Positions 32,725 to 41,451 of a stretch of DNA of 64,000 nt are shown here, in pieces (positions within the stretch are counted from its first letter, which is position 1; every line of letters starts with the position of its first letter). Origin of the DNA: DAOPJM01 sp964490325 (GTDB lineage: Bacteria > Bacillota > Clostridia > Christensenellales > CAG-138); assembly GCA_964490325.1 (NCBI GenBank), contig CAZBBX010000003.1, positions 1 to 64,000 on the forward strand, in the 5' to 3' direction. Under the pieces are notes generated by a model that did not search any database, was not told the origin of the DNA, and saw only the letters and a program-made list of their open reading frames with translations. The position numbers and the translations under genes are program-made.

Positions 32725-33501
32725 ATGCGGTTTCTGTCGGCGGAGCATACAGATGTGGGGATCCGAAAGCAGGTCAATCAAGACGGTCTGCTGCTCAAGA
32801 TCGTACAGTACGGCGATGAACAACTGGCGTTCGCGCTGCTTTGCGACGGTATGGGAGGTCTGTCCGATGGCGAGATCGCAAGCAACACCGTGCTTCGCGC
32901 CTTCCTCGATTGGTTCTCCGAAACGCTGCCTGCCATTTTGGAGGAGGGGCAGCTGACAAACGAGCGTATCAGCCGCGACTGGAGCCAAATCGCGCAAGCG
33001 CAGAACCAGCAGATCGGCCGTTATGCCGCGAAGCGCGGCATCCATATGGGAACGACGGCAACTGCGCTGCTGCTGGCCTTTGGCCACTACTATGTGATGA
33101 ACGTGGGGGATACGCGGCTGTACCTGCTGCGCGACGGCGTGGAGCAGCTCACGGAGGATCAGACCTTTGTTGCAAGGGAGCTGGCGCAGGGCAGAATGAC
33201 CAAGGAGCAGGCCGCTGCGGATCCAAGACGCAATGTGCTGCTGCAGTGCATCGGCGCATCCAACGAGGTAACTCCGGACTTTTTCTTCGGCGACTATCGG
33301 GAAGGCGACGCTTTTCTGCTGTGTACGGATGGCTTTCGGCATCTGTTGCGCAAGGAGGAGCTGCAACAAGCCTTTATGGGCGAAGACAGCAGCAGCGAGC
33401 AGAGCCTTAAGCAGCAGTGCGTAAGACTGACCGAGTTGAACAAGCAGCGCGGCGAGACCGACAACATAACGGCAGCGATCATTAAGGCGGTGAGGGGCTG
33501 A
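32725..33501 (+). CDS. PP2C-type Ser/Thr protein phosphatase
   Basis: 258 residues. All PPM metal-site motifs are present: the Arg/Asp region HTDVGIRKQVNQDG, LLCDGMGGLSDGE, MGTTATALLL, NVGDTRLYLLRDG, LLCTDGF and the final GETDNITAAII. It is soluble and has no extra domain. It should remove phosphates placed by the kinase gene that starts 1 nt later. Such prpC-prkC pairs are standard in Firmicutes, but the usual neighbours (rsgA, rpe) are absent. Confidence 0.93.
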   Translation: MRFLSAEHTDVGIRKQVNQDGLLLKIVQYGDEQLAFALLCDGMGGLSDGEIASNTVLRAFLDWFSETLPAILEEGQLTNERISRDWSQIAQAQNQQIGRYAAKRGIHMGTTATALLLAFGHYYVMNVGDTRLYLLRDGVEQLTEDQTFVARELAQGRMTKEQAAADPRRNVLLQCIGASNEVTPDFFFGDYREGDAFLLCTDGFRHLLRKEELQQAFMGEDSSSEQSLKQQCVRLTELNKQRGETDNITAAIIKAVRG

Positions 33502-33502
33502 G

Positions 33503-35179
33503 ATGTTAGAGAACGGAACGATCATCGACGGGAAATATGAGATCCTGAGCAAGGTCGGGCAGGGCGGCATGAGCATCGTCTATTTGGCGCTGAACAGGAA
33601 GGCAAACAAGCAGTGGGCGATCAAGGAGGTCCGCAAGGACGGCGTTAAGGACTTTGAGCTTGTGCGGCAAAGCTTGGTCGTCGAAACGGACATGCTCAAG
33701 CGCTTGAGCCACCCCAACCTGCCCAGCATCGTGGACATCATCGATGAGGACGGACGCTTTTTGATCGTCATGGACTACATCGAGGGCAAGCCGCTCAGCG
33801 CGATCCTAAAGGAGTATGGGCCGCAGCCGCAGTCCTATGTTCTGGAATGGGCCATTCAGCTTTGCGATGTGCTGGAATACCTGCACACCCGCAAGCCTCC
33901 CATCATCTATCGGGATATGAAGCCGTCCAACGTCATGCTCAAGCCTGACGGCACGGTGGTGCTCATAGACTTTGGAACGGCACGGGAGTATAAGGAGCGG
34001 AATGTCGCCGACACGACCTGCCTTGGCACACTGGGCTATGCCGCACCCGAACAGTTTGGCGGCCATGGTCAGACCGACGCCCGCACGGACGTCTACTGCT
34101 TGGGCGCAACGCTGTACCATCTGCTGACGGGCAAAAGCCCCGCTGAGCCGCCATACCAGATCAAACCGATCCGCGAGTGGAATCCGCAGCTCTCCAAGGG
34201 ACTGGAGGCGATCATCCTGCAATGCACGGAGCAGGATCCCAGGAAGCGTTTCCAAAGCTGTGCCGAGCTGAAATATGCGTTAGAGCATTCCGAAGAGTAC
34301 GATGCGGCCTACCAAAAGCAGCAGCGTAAAAAAGCCGTAACCTTCCTTGTCACCATGGGCTTAAGCGTGCTGTGCGGCGTATCCGCCGTGCTGTGCCTAT
34401 TTGGTCGAAACACGATGCGTGACAAAAACTATCAGGCGCTGATCGAAGCGGGTGAATATAAGCAGGCTATTGCCATGAAGCCCGAAACGATGGACGCCTA
34501 TGAGGCGATGATACGCTCCTTCAAGACGGACGGTGCGTTCACAACGGAGGAGGAGAGGCAGCTCAATTCGGTCATCACCGCATCCACAGGCGGCTCGGGC
34601 ATGCAGGCCACGGATCACGATGCGCTCATCCGCGTGGGCAAGTATGATGAGCTGGCCTTTGAGATCGGTATCCTGTACAGCTGCTATTATCAATACGGCG
34701 GGCAGGAGACCACACCCCTTGTCTGCTCGGCGCCTTGGTTTCGCATTGCATCCGATGAGGTGTACGGCAACGACAAACGGGAATTGGCATACCTCTACTA
34801 TCAGCTGGCCGCCATCTATGAGGATTCGAGCAACGCCATCATCGAGGGACGGGAAGCCGAGGACTATACAAAGGCGTGGACGACCATGACCAAGATCGTG
34901 CAGTATCTAAAAACGGACAAAAGCATCGGTACGTATCTGCGCCTGCAGTTATACTACGCCGTGCAGTACAGCATCTATAAGGACGCAAGCAAGCTTGCAC
35001 AATACTTGGAGCAGGGAGACGTCAACACGCTCCTCGGCGAAATGGAGACCGCCGTTAAGGCATTGGATCTGAAGGAAGAGGCCACGATCGCCGCCAAGGA
35101 TCGCTTTATGCAGCAGCTGCCCAAGACCAAGGAAAGCATTACCGTAGCATACGGAAAGCAGGGGGTGAACAACGGATGA
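33503..35179 (+). CDS. Transmembrane Ser/Thr protein kinase
   Basis: 558 residues. The kinase domain (~12-265) is complete: glycine loop VGQGGMSIVYLAL, Lys41 in WAIKEV, catalytic YRDMKPSN (Asp138), IDFGTARE and APEQFGG. A membrane helix (~278-300) is followed by a ~255-residue exterior part with no PASTA repeats, unlike the cell-wall-sensing PrkC family. The exterior part is rich in helices and Tyr (IAMKPETMDAYEAMIRSFK, YLYYQLAAIYEDSSNAI), so its ligand is probably not muropeptide. Its stop overlaps the next gene by 4 bp. Confidence 0.9.
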   Translation: MLENGTIIDGKYEILSKVGQGGMSIVYLALNRKANKQWAIKEVRKDGVKDFELVRQSLVVETDMLKRLSHPNLPSIVDIIDEDGRFLIVMDYIEGKPLSAILKEYGPQPQSYVLEWAIQLCDVLEYLHTRKPPIIYRDMKPSNVMLKPDGTVVLIDFGTAREYKERNVADTTCLGTLGYAAPEQFGGHGQTDARTDVYCLGATLYHLLTGKSPAEPPYQIKPIREWNPQLSKGLEAIILQCTEQDPRKRFQSCAELKYALEHSEEYDAAYQKQQRKKAVTFLVTMGLSVLCGVSAVLCLFGRNTMRDKNYQALIEAGEYKQAIAMKPETMDAYEAMIRSFKTDGAFTTEEERQLNSVITASTGGSGMQATDHDALIRVGKYDELAFEIGILYSCYYQYGGQETTPLVCSAPWFRIASDEVYGNDKRELAYLYYQLAAIYEDSSNAIIEGREAEDYTKAWTTMTKIVQYLKTDKSIGTYLRLQLYYAVQYSIYKDASKLAQYLEQGDVNTLLGEMETAVKALDLKEEATIAAKDRFMQQLPKTKESITVAYGKQGVNNG

Positions 35180-35910
35180 GCGCCGAAGCATTGCTGTCTC
35201 TGTACAATACCCTATTTATTCTGTGCCTCATACTGTGCGGCGCCTTCCTTATACTAAGCGTCTGCCTGTTCTTTTTCAACAAGGTGGGGCAGGCGTTCAA
35301 GTTTTTGTCGGGCAGATCGGCAGCCAAGGCCATCGACAAGATCACCAGTGACAGCCGCATGATGGAACGTTCGCACGCGGCGAACCCCGAGGCGAACTCA
35401 CGCCGCCTGAAGGGCGGTAACAGCGGTCGGATCGGCGGAAACAGCGGTCGGATCGACAGGCCGAACGTGGCGGGCTATTTCCAAAAGGCGGGGACGAATG
35501 CGGGGGAACGCGTTCAAGCGCCGGTAAAGCCGATCGCCCCGCAGGGCGAGGGAACGTATCCACCGCGCACAAAGCAGCCGATCGCGCAGGGCGGGGAGGA
35601 CGATGCGACTTGGAGCCTGCAGCAAGCGCCGCAAAGACCCGTGCAGCAACGGGACAACGCCGATACCATGCCGCTCCTATCTAAAAACGTCTCGGCCGCG
35701 CCAAAGGAAGAAGGAGCAAGCGCCGTGGCAGGCTTGAAGGCGGTCATATCGCAAGCGCCGCCGAAGCCCCAAACAGGACCCGTGCATACGGCAGGGGCGG
35801 CAGGTGAGACGAGCGTCTTGGAAGAAAAAGGGGACGCACAGGAAAAGAAAAAGGGCTTTGTGTCCGTCAAGGACGTGCTGCTCACGGGAACGGAGGAACG
35901 GATCCCATGA
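35176..35910 (+). CDS. Single-helix membrane protein with long disordered tail
   Basis: 244 residues. One N-terminal helix (~10-34, LYNTLFILCLILCGAFLILS) is followed by ~200 residues low in hydrophobics and rich in Gln, Pro, Ala, Gly and Arg, including a near-duplicated GGNSGRIGGNSGRID. The tail ends in a basic KKKGFVSVKDVLLTG motif. It has several Thr/Ser sites in basic/Pro contexts and overlaps both the kinase gene and the next membrane protein by 4 bp, so it is a plausible kinase substrate or adaptor (inference). No family recognised. Confidence 0.6.
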   Translation: MSAEALLSLYNTLFILCLILCGAFLILSVCLFFFNKVGQAFKFLSGRSAAKAIDKITSDSRMMERSHAANPEANSRRLKGGNSGRIGGNSGRIDRPNVAGYFQKAGTNAGERVQAPVKPIAPQGEGTYPPRTKQPIAQGGEDDATWSLQQAPQRPVQQRDNADTMPLLSKNVSAAPKEEGASAVAGLKAVISQAPPKPQTGPVHTAGAAGETSVLEEKGDAQEKKKGFVSVKDVLLTGTEERIP

Positions 35911-36401
35911 CAAAGGGAGTAAAGCGGATCGGCGTAAAGGCGTGCCGAATTTGGTTTTTCTTAAGCGTACTCTGCCTGCTGCTCTCCTCGGCAGCCGTCA
36001 TTTTGATCCCCTTTGTGACCTTTGATCAAACAAAGGGCAAGCCGCTTTACGCCTACCTCACAGGCGCGGCGATCTGGGGATTTATGCTGCTCGGCTACGG
36101 ACTGTTCATCGGGCTGGCCTGCGCAACAAAGCAACATCGCAAAAAGGGCGACAAGACCTGGGGCATTTTCCGCGTATTTTCAAACCCGGAGGCGACCGCG
36201 GCGGATCTACTGCTCCTGCTGAGCCTGATCGCCTTCGTACTGCTGTGTGTGCTGCGGTATCAAAACAGCTTACTCGTGTGCAGCACGCTTGCTGTCCTTC
36301 TGCTTTCACTGCACCTGCATGGGCTGCTGAACGGAAGGGTCTATCAAAGCATTCGCACAAGACCCATATTAAACCGTCAATCGCATAAAAAAGAACAATA
36401 A
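35907..36401 (+). CDS. Four-helix membrane protein, unknown function
   Basis: 164 residues with four hydrophobic segments: WFFLSVLCLLLSSAAVILI, GAAIWGFMLLGYGLFIGLA, ATAADLLLLLSLIAFVLLCV and LVCSTLAVLLLSLHLHGLL. The ends are basic. Translated with the preceding gene (ATGA overlap). The giant surface protein gene follows 29 bp later. No family recognised; it may form part of a membrane complex with its neighbours. Confidence 0.6.
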   Translation: MTKGVKRIGVKACRIWFFLSVLCLLLSSAAVILIPFVTFDQTKGKPLYAYLTGAAIWGFMLLGYGLFIGLACATKQHRKKGDKTWGIFRVFSNPEATAADLLLLLSLIAFVLLCVLRYQNSLLVCSTLAVLLLSLHLHGLLNGRVYQSIRTRPILNRQSHKKEQ

Positions 36402-36430
36402 CAAAGGGATCAACAAAGGAGGGAAAGAGA

Positions 36431-39400
36431 ATGAAAGCTTCTTCAAACTGGGTCAGGTTGACCGCATGGCTGCTGGTACTGCTGCTTTGCGCCTGCCTGT
36501 TGCCGATCGATCGAACGGCTGAGGCGGCGGAGGGCGAAACGCATCGGGTAGCATTTGAGTGCAATTACTACGGGGAATACAGAGGACCTGCCCTCACGTA
36601 CACGGAGGGAACAGAATTGCAGCTGCCAAGCGCAGACAACGTTGTAAATGTACATGATAAGATGGAATTCACGGGTTGGTCGTTGAACAACGCTGTGATA
36701 ACCGCCATCCCCGCGGACTATACAGTGGAACCCGGCGCACAGATAAAGATCGTTGCCACATGGAAGATCACGGCGGATGTGTTCACAAGTACCTATGATG
36801 GCAGCTGGACGAACAAAGCAATCGAGTTCCAAGCGGATAACGGCTTTATGATCAATCCTTCCTCCTATTTCGACGAAGGAGAGAAAGATCTCGTGATTAA
36901 ACAGGACGTAATATATGCCCCGACAACGGTCGAAGACCGAAAGAGCAGCGTCCATGTCAAGATCGACCGGACCGCTCCCGATATCAGCTGCGATGCGATC
37001 GATGGATGGAATACGGAGGCTGTAGACGTCACATTTACTGTTACGGATGCGCTTTCCGGCGTTGCAGAGGTAAAGGTGGATGATGCTGTCGTTGAGAAAA
37101 ACGATGCAAATGAATACTCGTTTACCGCAAATTTCCCCGGGGAAACGAGCTATACGATCACAGCAACGGATCTTGCAGGAAACGTAAAAACGCAAATAGT
37201 TCATGCTGCGTACGATCCGACCGAGGCGATACTGTCCATGGAAACACAGGAAGAGTGGACGAATGCTGAGAGCGTAAAGGTAGAAGTCAATCTGAGCGAG
37301 AAACCCTACAGCGGCGTTAGCGGCACTTGGAGGCGCGGCAGCGAAGAGGGAGAGCTCGAATTTTCGGGTGAGCATGGCGAGTGCAAGGCAAGCTTCTTTG
37401 TCACGGAAGAAGGAAGCATGGACGCGGAAGCCGAGGTCGAGACAGGCGCAGGCAAAAAGTATTCCGCAGCTGCCGCCGTCATGATCGACAGAACAAAGCC
37501 TGTCATCAGCGCCGCAGCTTCCACGCAGCCCAATGCAAATGGCTGGTACAGCACGGCGCCCACCATTGAGGTAACGGCAAGCGATACCCCCGCAGAAGGG
37601 GTGACGGAATGCAGCGGCGTCGGCAAGATCGAGTTCACGGCAAACGTGGATCTGAGCGGTCATTGGGACGAGCTGGTTCTGACCGATCCAAAGTTCACGG
37701 CGAACAGGGAGGGCGTGCAGACCTACACCGTGCGTGCGGCGGACAAGGCAAATAACAGCGCGAGCACCACTGTTACGATCAAGCTGGACAGCGCCGTTCC
37801 AAAGATCAAGGTCACACCGTCTGAGACTACATGGACAAGCGGGGCAGTCGAGCTAACGGTCAAGCTCACGGAAAGCATGATCAGCGGAAACGCGATCAAT
37901 GGGACATATACCTATACGAAGCGTGACGGCAGCTTAGGCGGCGGAACATTCGTACTGGACGAGATGGGAGAAGCAACGATCACCATCGATGAGGAATGCA
38001 ACACGGATGTATGCTTCACCGTAACATCCAATGCAGGCGTCTCATCGGAGCAGGCCGCTGCAAAGGTGCAGATCGACCGCACGGCTCCCGTCATCGACAG
38101 CATAACGATCGATGATGAGATCTTCACCATGGTGGGCGCGGTGTTCACCTTTAACACCATCATTACGCCGGACAGCTATCTGGCCATCGAGGCGCACGAC
38201 GAGTGGGGCGAATTGGATCATGCGGAGCTGACCATAACAGGCGAACGGGATGGGGACGCCTATCCGCAGACCCGCAGCGCCGACTTTATCATGGTGCAGC
38301 ATGTCCTGACGGCGACCTTCAAAGTCGACACGGATATCACGGGAACCTTCTGCTTTACAGCCTGCGATAAGGCAAACAACAGCACGGCCTCCGCGAACAA
38401 GGAGAATATCGTGGCGGAGAGCTCCAACGCCGCACTGACGATCTCTACACCGATATGGAGGGACAGCCTTGAGGAATATGACGGCGATCCTACAAAGACC
38501 GCCGCGGACTATCTTGTCGTCACCCTATCGGGACAGGCCTATTCCGGCATCAAAGAATACCTTTGGAGCAGCGAAGAGGGAGGGGCGTTTGTACCGCTGA
38601 CGACGCTTGCGGAGAATAACGGGGATCCGTACTTCTACTCCGTGACCGTGGCGGGAGAGTCGAGCGACGAGTTCATCACGACCGTTCCCTCTGTGACCAT
38701 CACGTTCTGCATTCTCAAGGAGGCGAAGACCTTCTACTTTAAGACGATCAGCAACGCGGGACATGAATCGAGCGTACAAAGCGTCACGGTCCCTGCGGAC
38801 GGTATCGCGCCTGTGGTAACGCTGGATTGGAGCGAGACCCATACCGCCGAGAGCACGGGCTTTGCGTACTACAACGCCGCAAGAACGCTGACGATCACGG
38901 TACAGGAGCACAACTTCGATCCCGAATCCTCCACGCTCAGCTTTACGGGGATGGATCAAAAGACAGGTGACGCAATCACCGCTTCCACGCTGAACTGGCA
39001 GCCTGTGGAGACCAGAGGCCCAAGCGATACGCTGAAGACCTATCGAGCCGAGTATACCTTTGGCGAGGGCGAATACACAGATGTAGCCGTCAACGTTACG
39101 GATCTTGCGGGAAATTCTTGGACGCCGCAGCAGATCCGTCAGTTCATCGTTGACACGACCGCACCGATCATCAGCTTCGTGGAGACGACGGCCGTCGACG
39201 ACGAGCCTGTGCCGCTGGGTGAAACCAACTACTACCATGCCGTTCGCAGCTATGTGATCGAGGTGGAGGATGCGAACTTCGATCCCTTTGCCGCTGCCGA
39301 AGGCTCCATGGTCAACGGAAAGTGGCAGCAGCTGACGGCAAGCTTCTTGGACGGCAGCACTGCGCCTGTAGAGGAGAGCTGGACAAAGGTCGAGGGCAAG

Positions 39401-41392
39401 CGCAACAGCTATCGCTGCAGCCTCAGCTTTGCCGAAGGCCGCTATATGGACGGCATTCGCTTGCAGCTGTACGATTATGCAACGAATGCTTCCAACATCT
39501 TGGAGGACAAGACGCCCTTCATCGTGGACATGACGGCGCCCAAGATCGCGATCAGCAGCGTCACTTCATCGCACCTTGCCGCGTTCAACGGCACTGAGAC
39601 CTATTTCCATGCGCTGCCCTCGCTGGGCGTAACGGTCACCATCACCGACAATGTCTCGGGCGTGGGCTATGGCACGGTGCTGTCCCCTGCGGTCAGATAC
39701 ACCACGGCAAACACGGACGTCTTTACGGAAACTGCGCTTACGGAGAGCGATCCTCAGGCAAAGGTGGATATCTCCATCTCGGTTGCCGAGAACGCCTTGG
39801 GCAAGATCCTTGCAAACGCTTGGGACTGGAGCGGCATTCAGGCAACGCAGGCGGAGACGGCACAGTTTACCGTTGACAACACGACCCCCAGATGCACCGT
39901 AACGTTCAACGATGCATACGGCGAACACGACGGCAAGGATTACTACGGCAAGACGGAGGGTGAGATCACCATCTCCGTCACGATCGAGGAGGTATTCTTT
40001 GATCAATCCAAGATCGAGCAGTCCCTGCAGCTGAACAACGGCGGCAGTGGCAAGCTGCTGTATTTCACGAACGACAGCAACTGCCACTACGCCAAGATCA
40101 CCCTCACGGACGATGGCGACTATCGTCTGTTCCTCAAGTATGTCGACTTTGCAGGGCATGCCTTAGCGGATTACGCATCGAACGTGAAGGTGCTGGACAC
40201 CGTTGCACCAACGATCCGCATCACGGGTGTGAGCGACCGCACGGCGTATGCGGGAGACTGCACGCCAATCGTCACCTGCTTTGACAGGAACATGAACGAA
40301 GGCGCACTCAAGATCCTCTTCTCGGGCAAGAATCGCGGCGAGCTGACCCCAAGCGGCAGCTATACGAGCTATTCCGGCACGGAGGCAGCGCATTTTGGTG
40401 CGGTGACGGGCAAGGTGTTCACCTTCGATCCCTTTGCCGATACCCGCGAGAACGACGACGTGTACACCCTGTCGGCCTCCTGCACGGACTATGCGGGCAA
40501 CACGACCGATACGAGCAACACCCCTGCAACAACGCAGCTGAGCTTCTCCCTAAACCGCAACGGTTCCGTGTTCTACTACGAGAAGGAGTCCGAGGCGATC
40601 AATGGGACATACATCAATCAGGAGCAAACGCTGCTGCTGCACGAGATCAACGTGACCGACATTGAAACGACCAAGATCCTTGTTACGGGTTCGCTTAACA
40701 GCAGCGAGCTGACGGACGGCAATGGGTATGCGATGGAGGATCGCAGCGAAGCGGATGGCTGGAAGGAATATGTCTACAGCATTAAGGACACCAACTTCAC
40801 CAAGGAGGACAGCTATCAGGTCGTGGCGCGTTCCGAGGACGTGACCGAGCTGATCTATGAGAGTACCGATGAAGGACGCGGCGCAGAGCTTGACGCGGCA
40901 GGCAACGTGCTTGCCGAGGACAAGGGCGCAGACATGAATTTCACCGTTGACAAGACAGCGCCGCTGCTGATGTACATCGACCTGTCCGATCAAAGCGATG
41001 AGAACCGTTCGCAGGGCGACAGCCGCATGGTACAGTTCCGCGTAAAGGACGACTGCAAGCTGGAGAAGATCATGCTGACGATCAACGGGGAGACGCAGAT
41101 CTTTACCGCGGATTCTCCCGAGATCACAGGCCAGTCCGCAAGGGAGTGGGAGCTGAGCTTCAACCTGAACGAGAGCAACAACTGGCAGACCATCAACGTA
41201 TCCATCAGCGATGCAGCAGGCAATACAAGCACCCTGATGCAGTATAAGGCACTGGTCACCAACAACGTTCTGGTGCAGTACTTCTACAACAAGCCTCTGT
41301 TCTACGGGTCGATCGCAGGCGTTGTGGTGATCCTTGCTGCAGCCGCATGGATCGTCACAGCCCGCAAAAAGGCCAAGAAAGCAAAGGCATAA
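36431..41392 (+). CDS. Giant Ig-like repeat surface protein (1653 residues)
   Basis: Signal peptide (~1-33), then an InlB B-repeat-like segment (THRVAFECNYYGEY ... MEFTGWSLNN). About ten bacterial Ig-like modules of ~110-170 residues follow. They are recognised by a repeated linker such as VKIDRTAPDI, VQIDRTAPVID, FIVDTTAPIISF, FIVDMTAPKIAI and FTVDKTAPLL. The C-terminus has a membrane helix (SIAGVVVILAAAAWIVTA) and a basic tail (RKKAKKAKA), with no LPXTG-type motif, so it is membrane-anchored rather than sortase-linked. It could extend across the cell wall as an adhesin or receptor stalk. GGAGGGAAAGAGA precedes the start. Confidence 0.8.
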   Translation: MKASSNWVRLTAWLLVLLLCACLLPIDRTAEAAEGETHRVAFECNYYGEYRGPALTYTEGTELQLPSADNVVNVHDKMEFTGWSLNNAVITAIPADYTVEPGAQIKIVATWKITADVFTSTYDGSWTNKAIEFQADNGFMINPSSYFDEGEKDLVIKQDVIYAPTTVEDRKSSVHVKIDRTAPDISCDAIDGWNTEAVDVTFTVTDALSGVAEVKVDDAVVEKNDANEYSFTANFPGETSYTITATDLAGNVKTQIVHAAYDPTEAILSMETQEEWTNAESVKVEVNLSEKPYSGVSGTWRRGSEEGELEFSGEHGECKASFFVTEEGSMDAEAEVETGAGKKYSAAAAVMIDRTKPVISAAASTQPNANGWYSTAPTIEVTASDTPAEGVTECSGVGKIEFTANVDLSGHWDELVLTDPKFTANREGVQTYTVRAADKANNSASTTVTIKLDSAVPKIKVTPSETTWTSGAVELTVKLTESMISGNAINGTYTYTKRDGSLGGGTFVLDEMGEATITIDEECNTDVCFTVTSNAGVSSEQAAAKVQIDRTAPVIDSITIDDEIFTMVGAVFTFNTIITPDSYLAIEAHDEWGELDHAELTITGERDGDAYPQTRSADFIMVQHVLTATFKVDTDITGTFCFTACDKANNSTASANKENIVAESSNAALTISTPIWRDSLEEYDGDPTKTAADYLVVTLSGQAYSGIKEYLWSSEEGGAFVPLTTLAENNGDPYFYSVTVAGESSDEFITTVPSVTITFCILKEAKTFYFKTISNAGHESSVQSVTVPADGIAPVVTLDWSETHTAESTGFAYYNAARTLTITVQEHNFDPESSTLSFTGMDQKTGDAITASTLNWQPVETRGPSDTLKTYRAEYTFGEGEYTDVAVNVTDLAGNSWTPQQIRQFIVDTTAPIISFVETTAVDDEPVPLGETNYYHAVRSYVIEVEDANFDPFAAAEGSMVNGKWQQLTASFLDGSTAPVEESWTKVEGKRNSYRCSLSFAEGRYMDGIRLQLYDYATNASNILEDKTPFIVDMTAPKIAISSVTSSHLAAFNGTETYFHALPSLGVTVTITDNVSGVGYGTVLSPAVRYTTANTDVFTETALTESDPQAKVDISISVAENALGKILANAWDWSGIQATQAETAQFTVDNTTPRCTVTFNDAYGEHDGKDYYGKTEGEITISVTIEEVFFDQSKIEQSLQLNNGGSGKLLYFTNDSNCHYAKITLTDDGDYRLFLKYVDFAGHALADYASNVKVLDTVAPTIRITGVSDRTAYAGDCTPIVTCFDRNMNEGALKILFSGKNRGELTPSGSYTSYSGTEAAHFGAVTGKVFTFDPFADTRENDDVYTLSASCTDYAGNTTDTSNTPATTQLSFSLNRNGSVFYYEKESEAINGTYINQEQTLLLHEINVTDIETTKILVTGSLNSSELTDGNGYAMEDRSEADGWKEYVYSIKDTNFTKEDSYQVVARSEDVTELIYESTDEGRGAELDAAGNVLAEDKGADMNFTVDKTAPLLMYIDLSDQSDENRSQGDSRMVQFRVKDDCKLEKIMLTINGETQIFTADSPEITGQSAREWELSFNLNESNNWQTINVSISDAAGNTSTLMQYKALVTNNVLVQYFYNKPLFYGSIAGVVVILAAAAWIVTARKKAKKAKA

Positions 41393-41404
41393 GCAAGCAA
41401 GGGG

Positions 41405-41435
41405 AGGGGCTTACCTCGCGTAAGCCCCTCTTTTT
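41405..41435 (+). terminator. Terminator after the giant surface protein
   Basis: Perfect 10-bp stem AGGGGCTTAC / GTAAGCCCCT, loop CTCGC, then CTTTTT. The next gene starts only 17 bp later with no promoter between, so read-through is needed for it unless a promoter lies inside the surface-protein gene. It may serve as a dose-setting attenuator. Confidence 0.85.
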
Positions 41436-41451
41436 AGGATGGGATGTGTGA

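Noticed and set aside
36443..37663. A 406-codon minus-strand frame within the giant surface gene.
   Set aside because: It is antisense to a protein with signal peptide and repeated Ig-like modules, and has no recognisable domain or ribosome-binding site.
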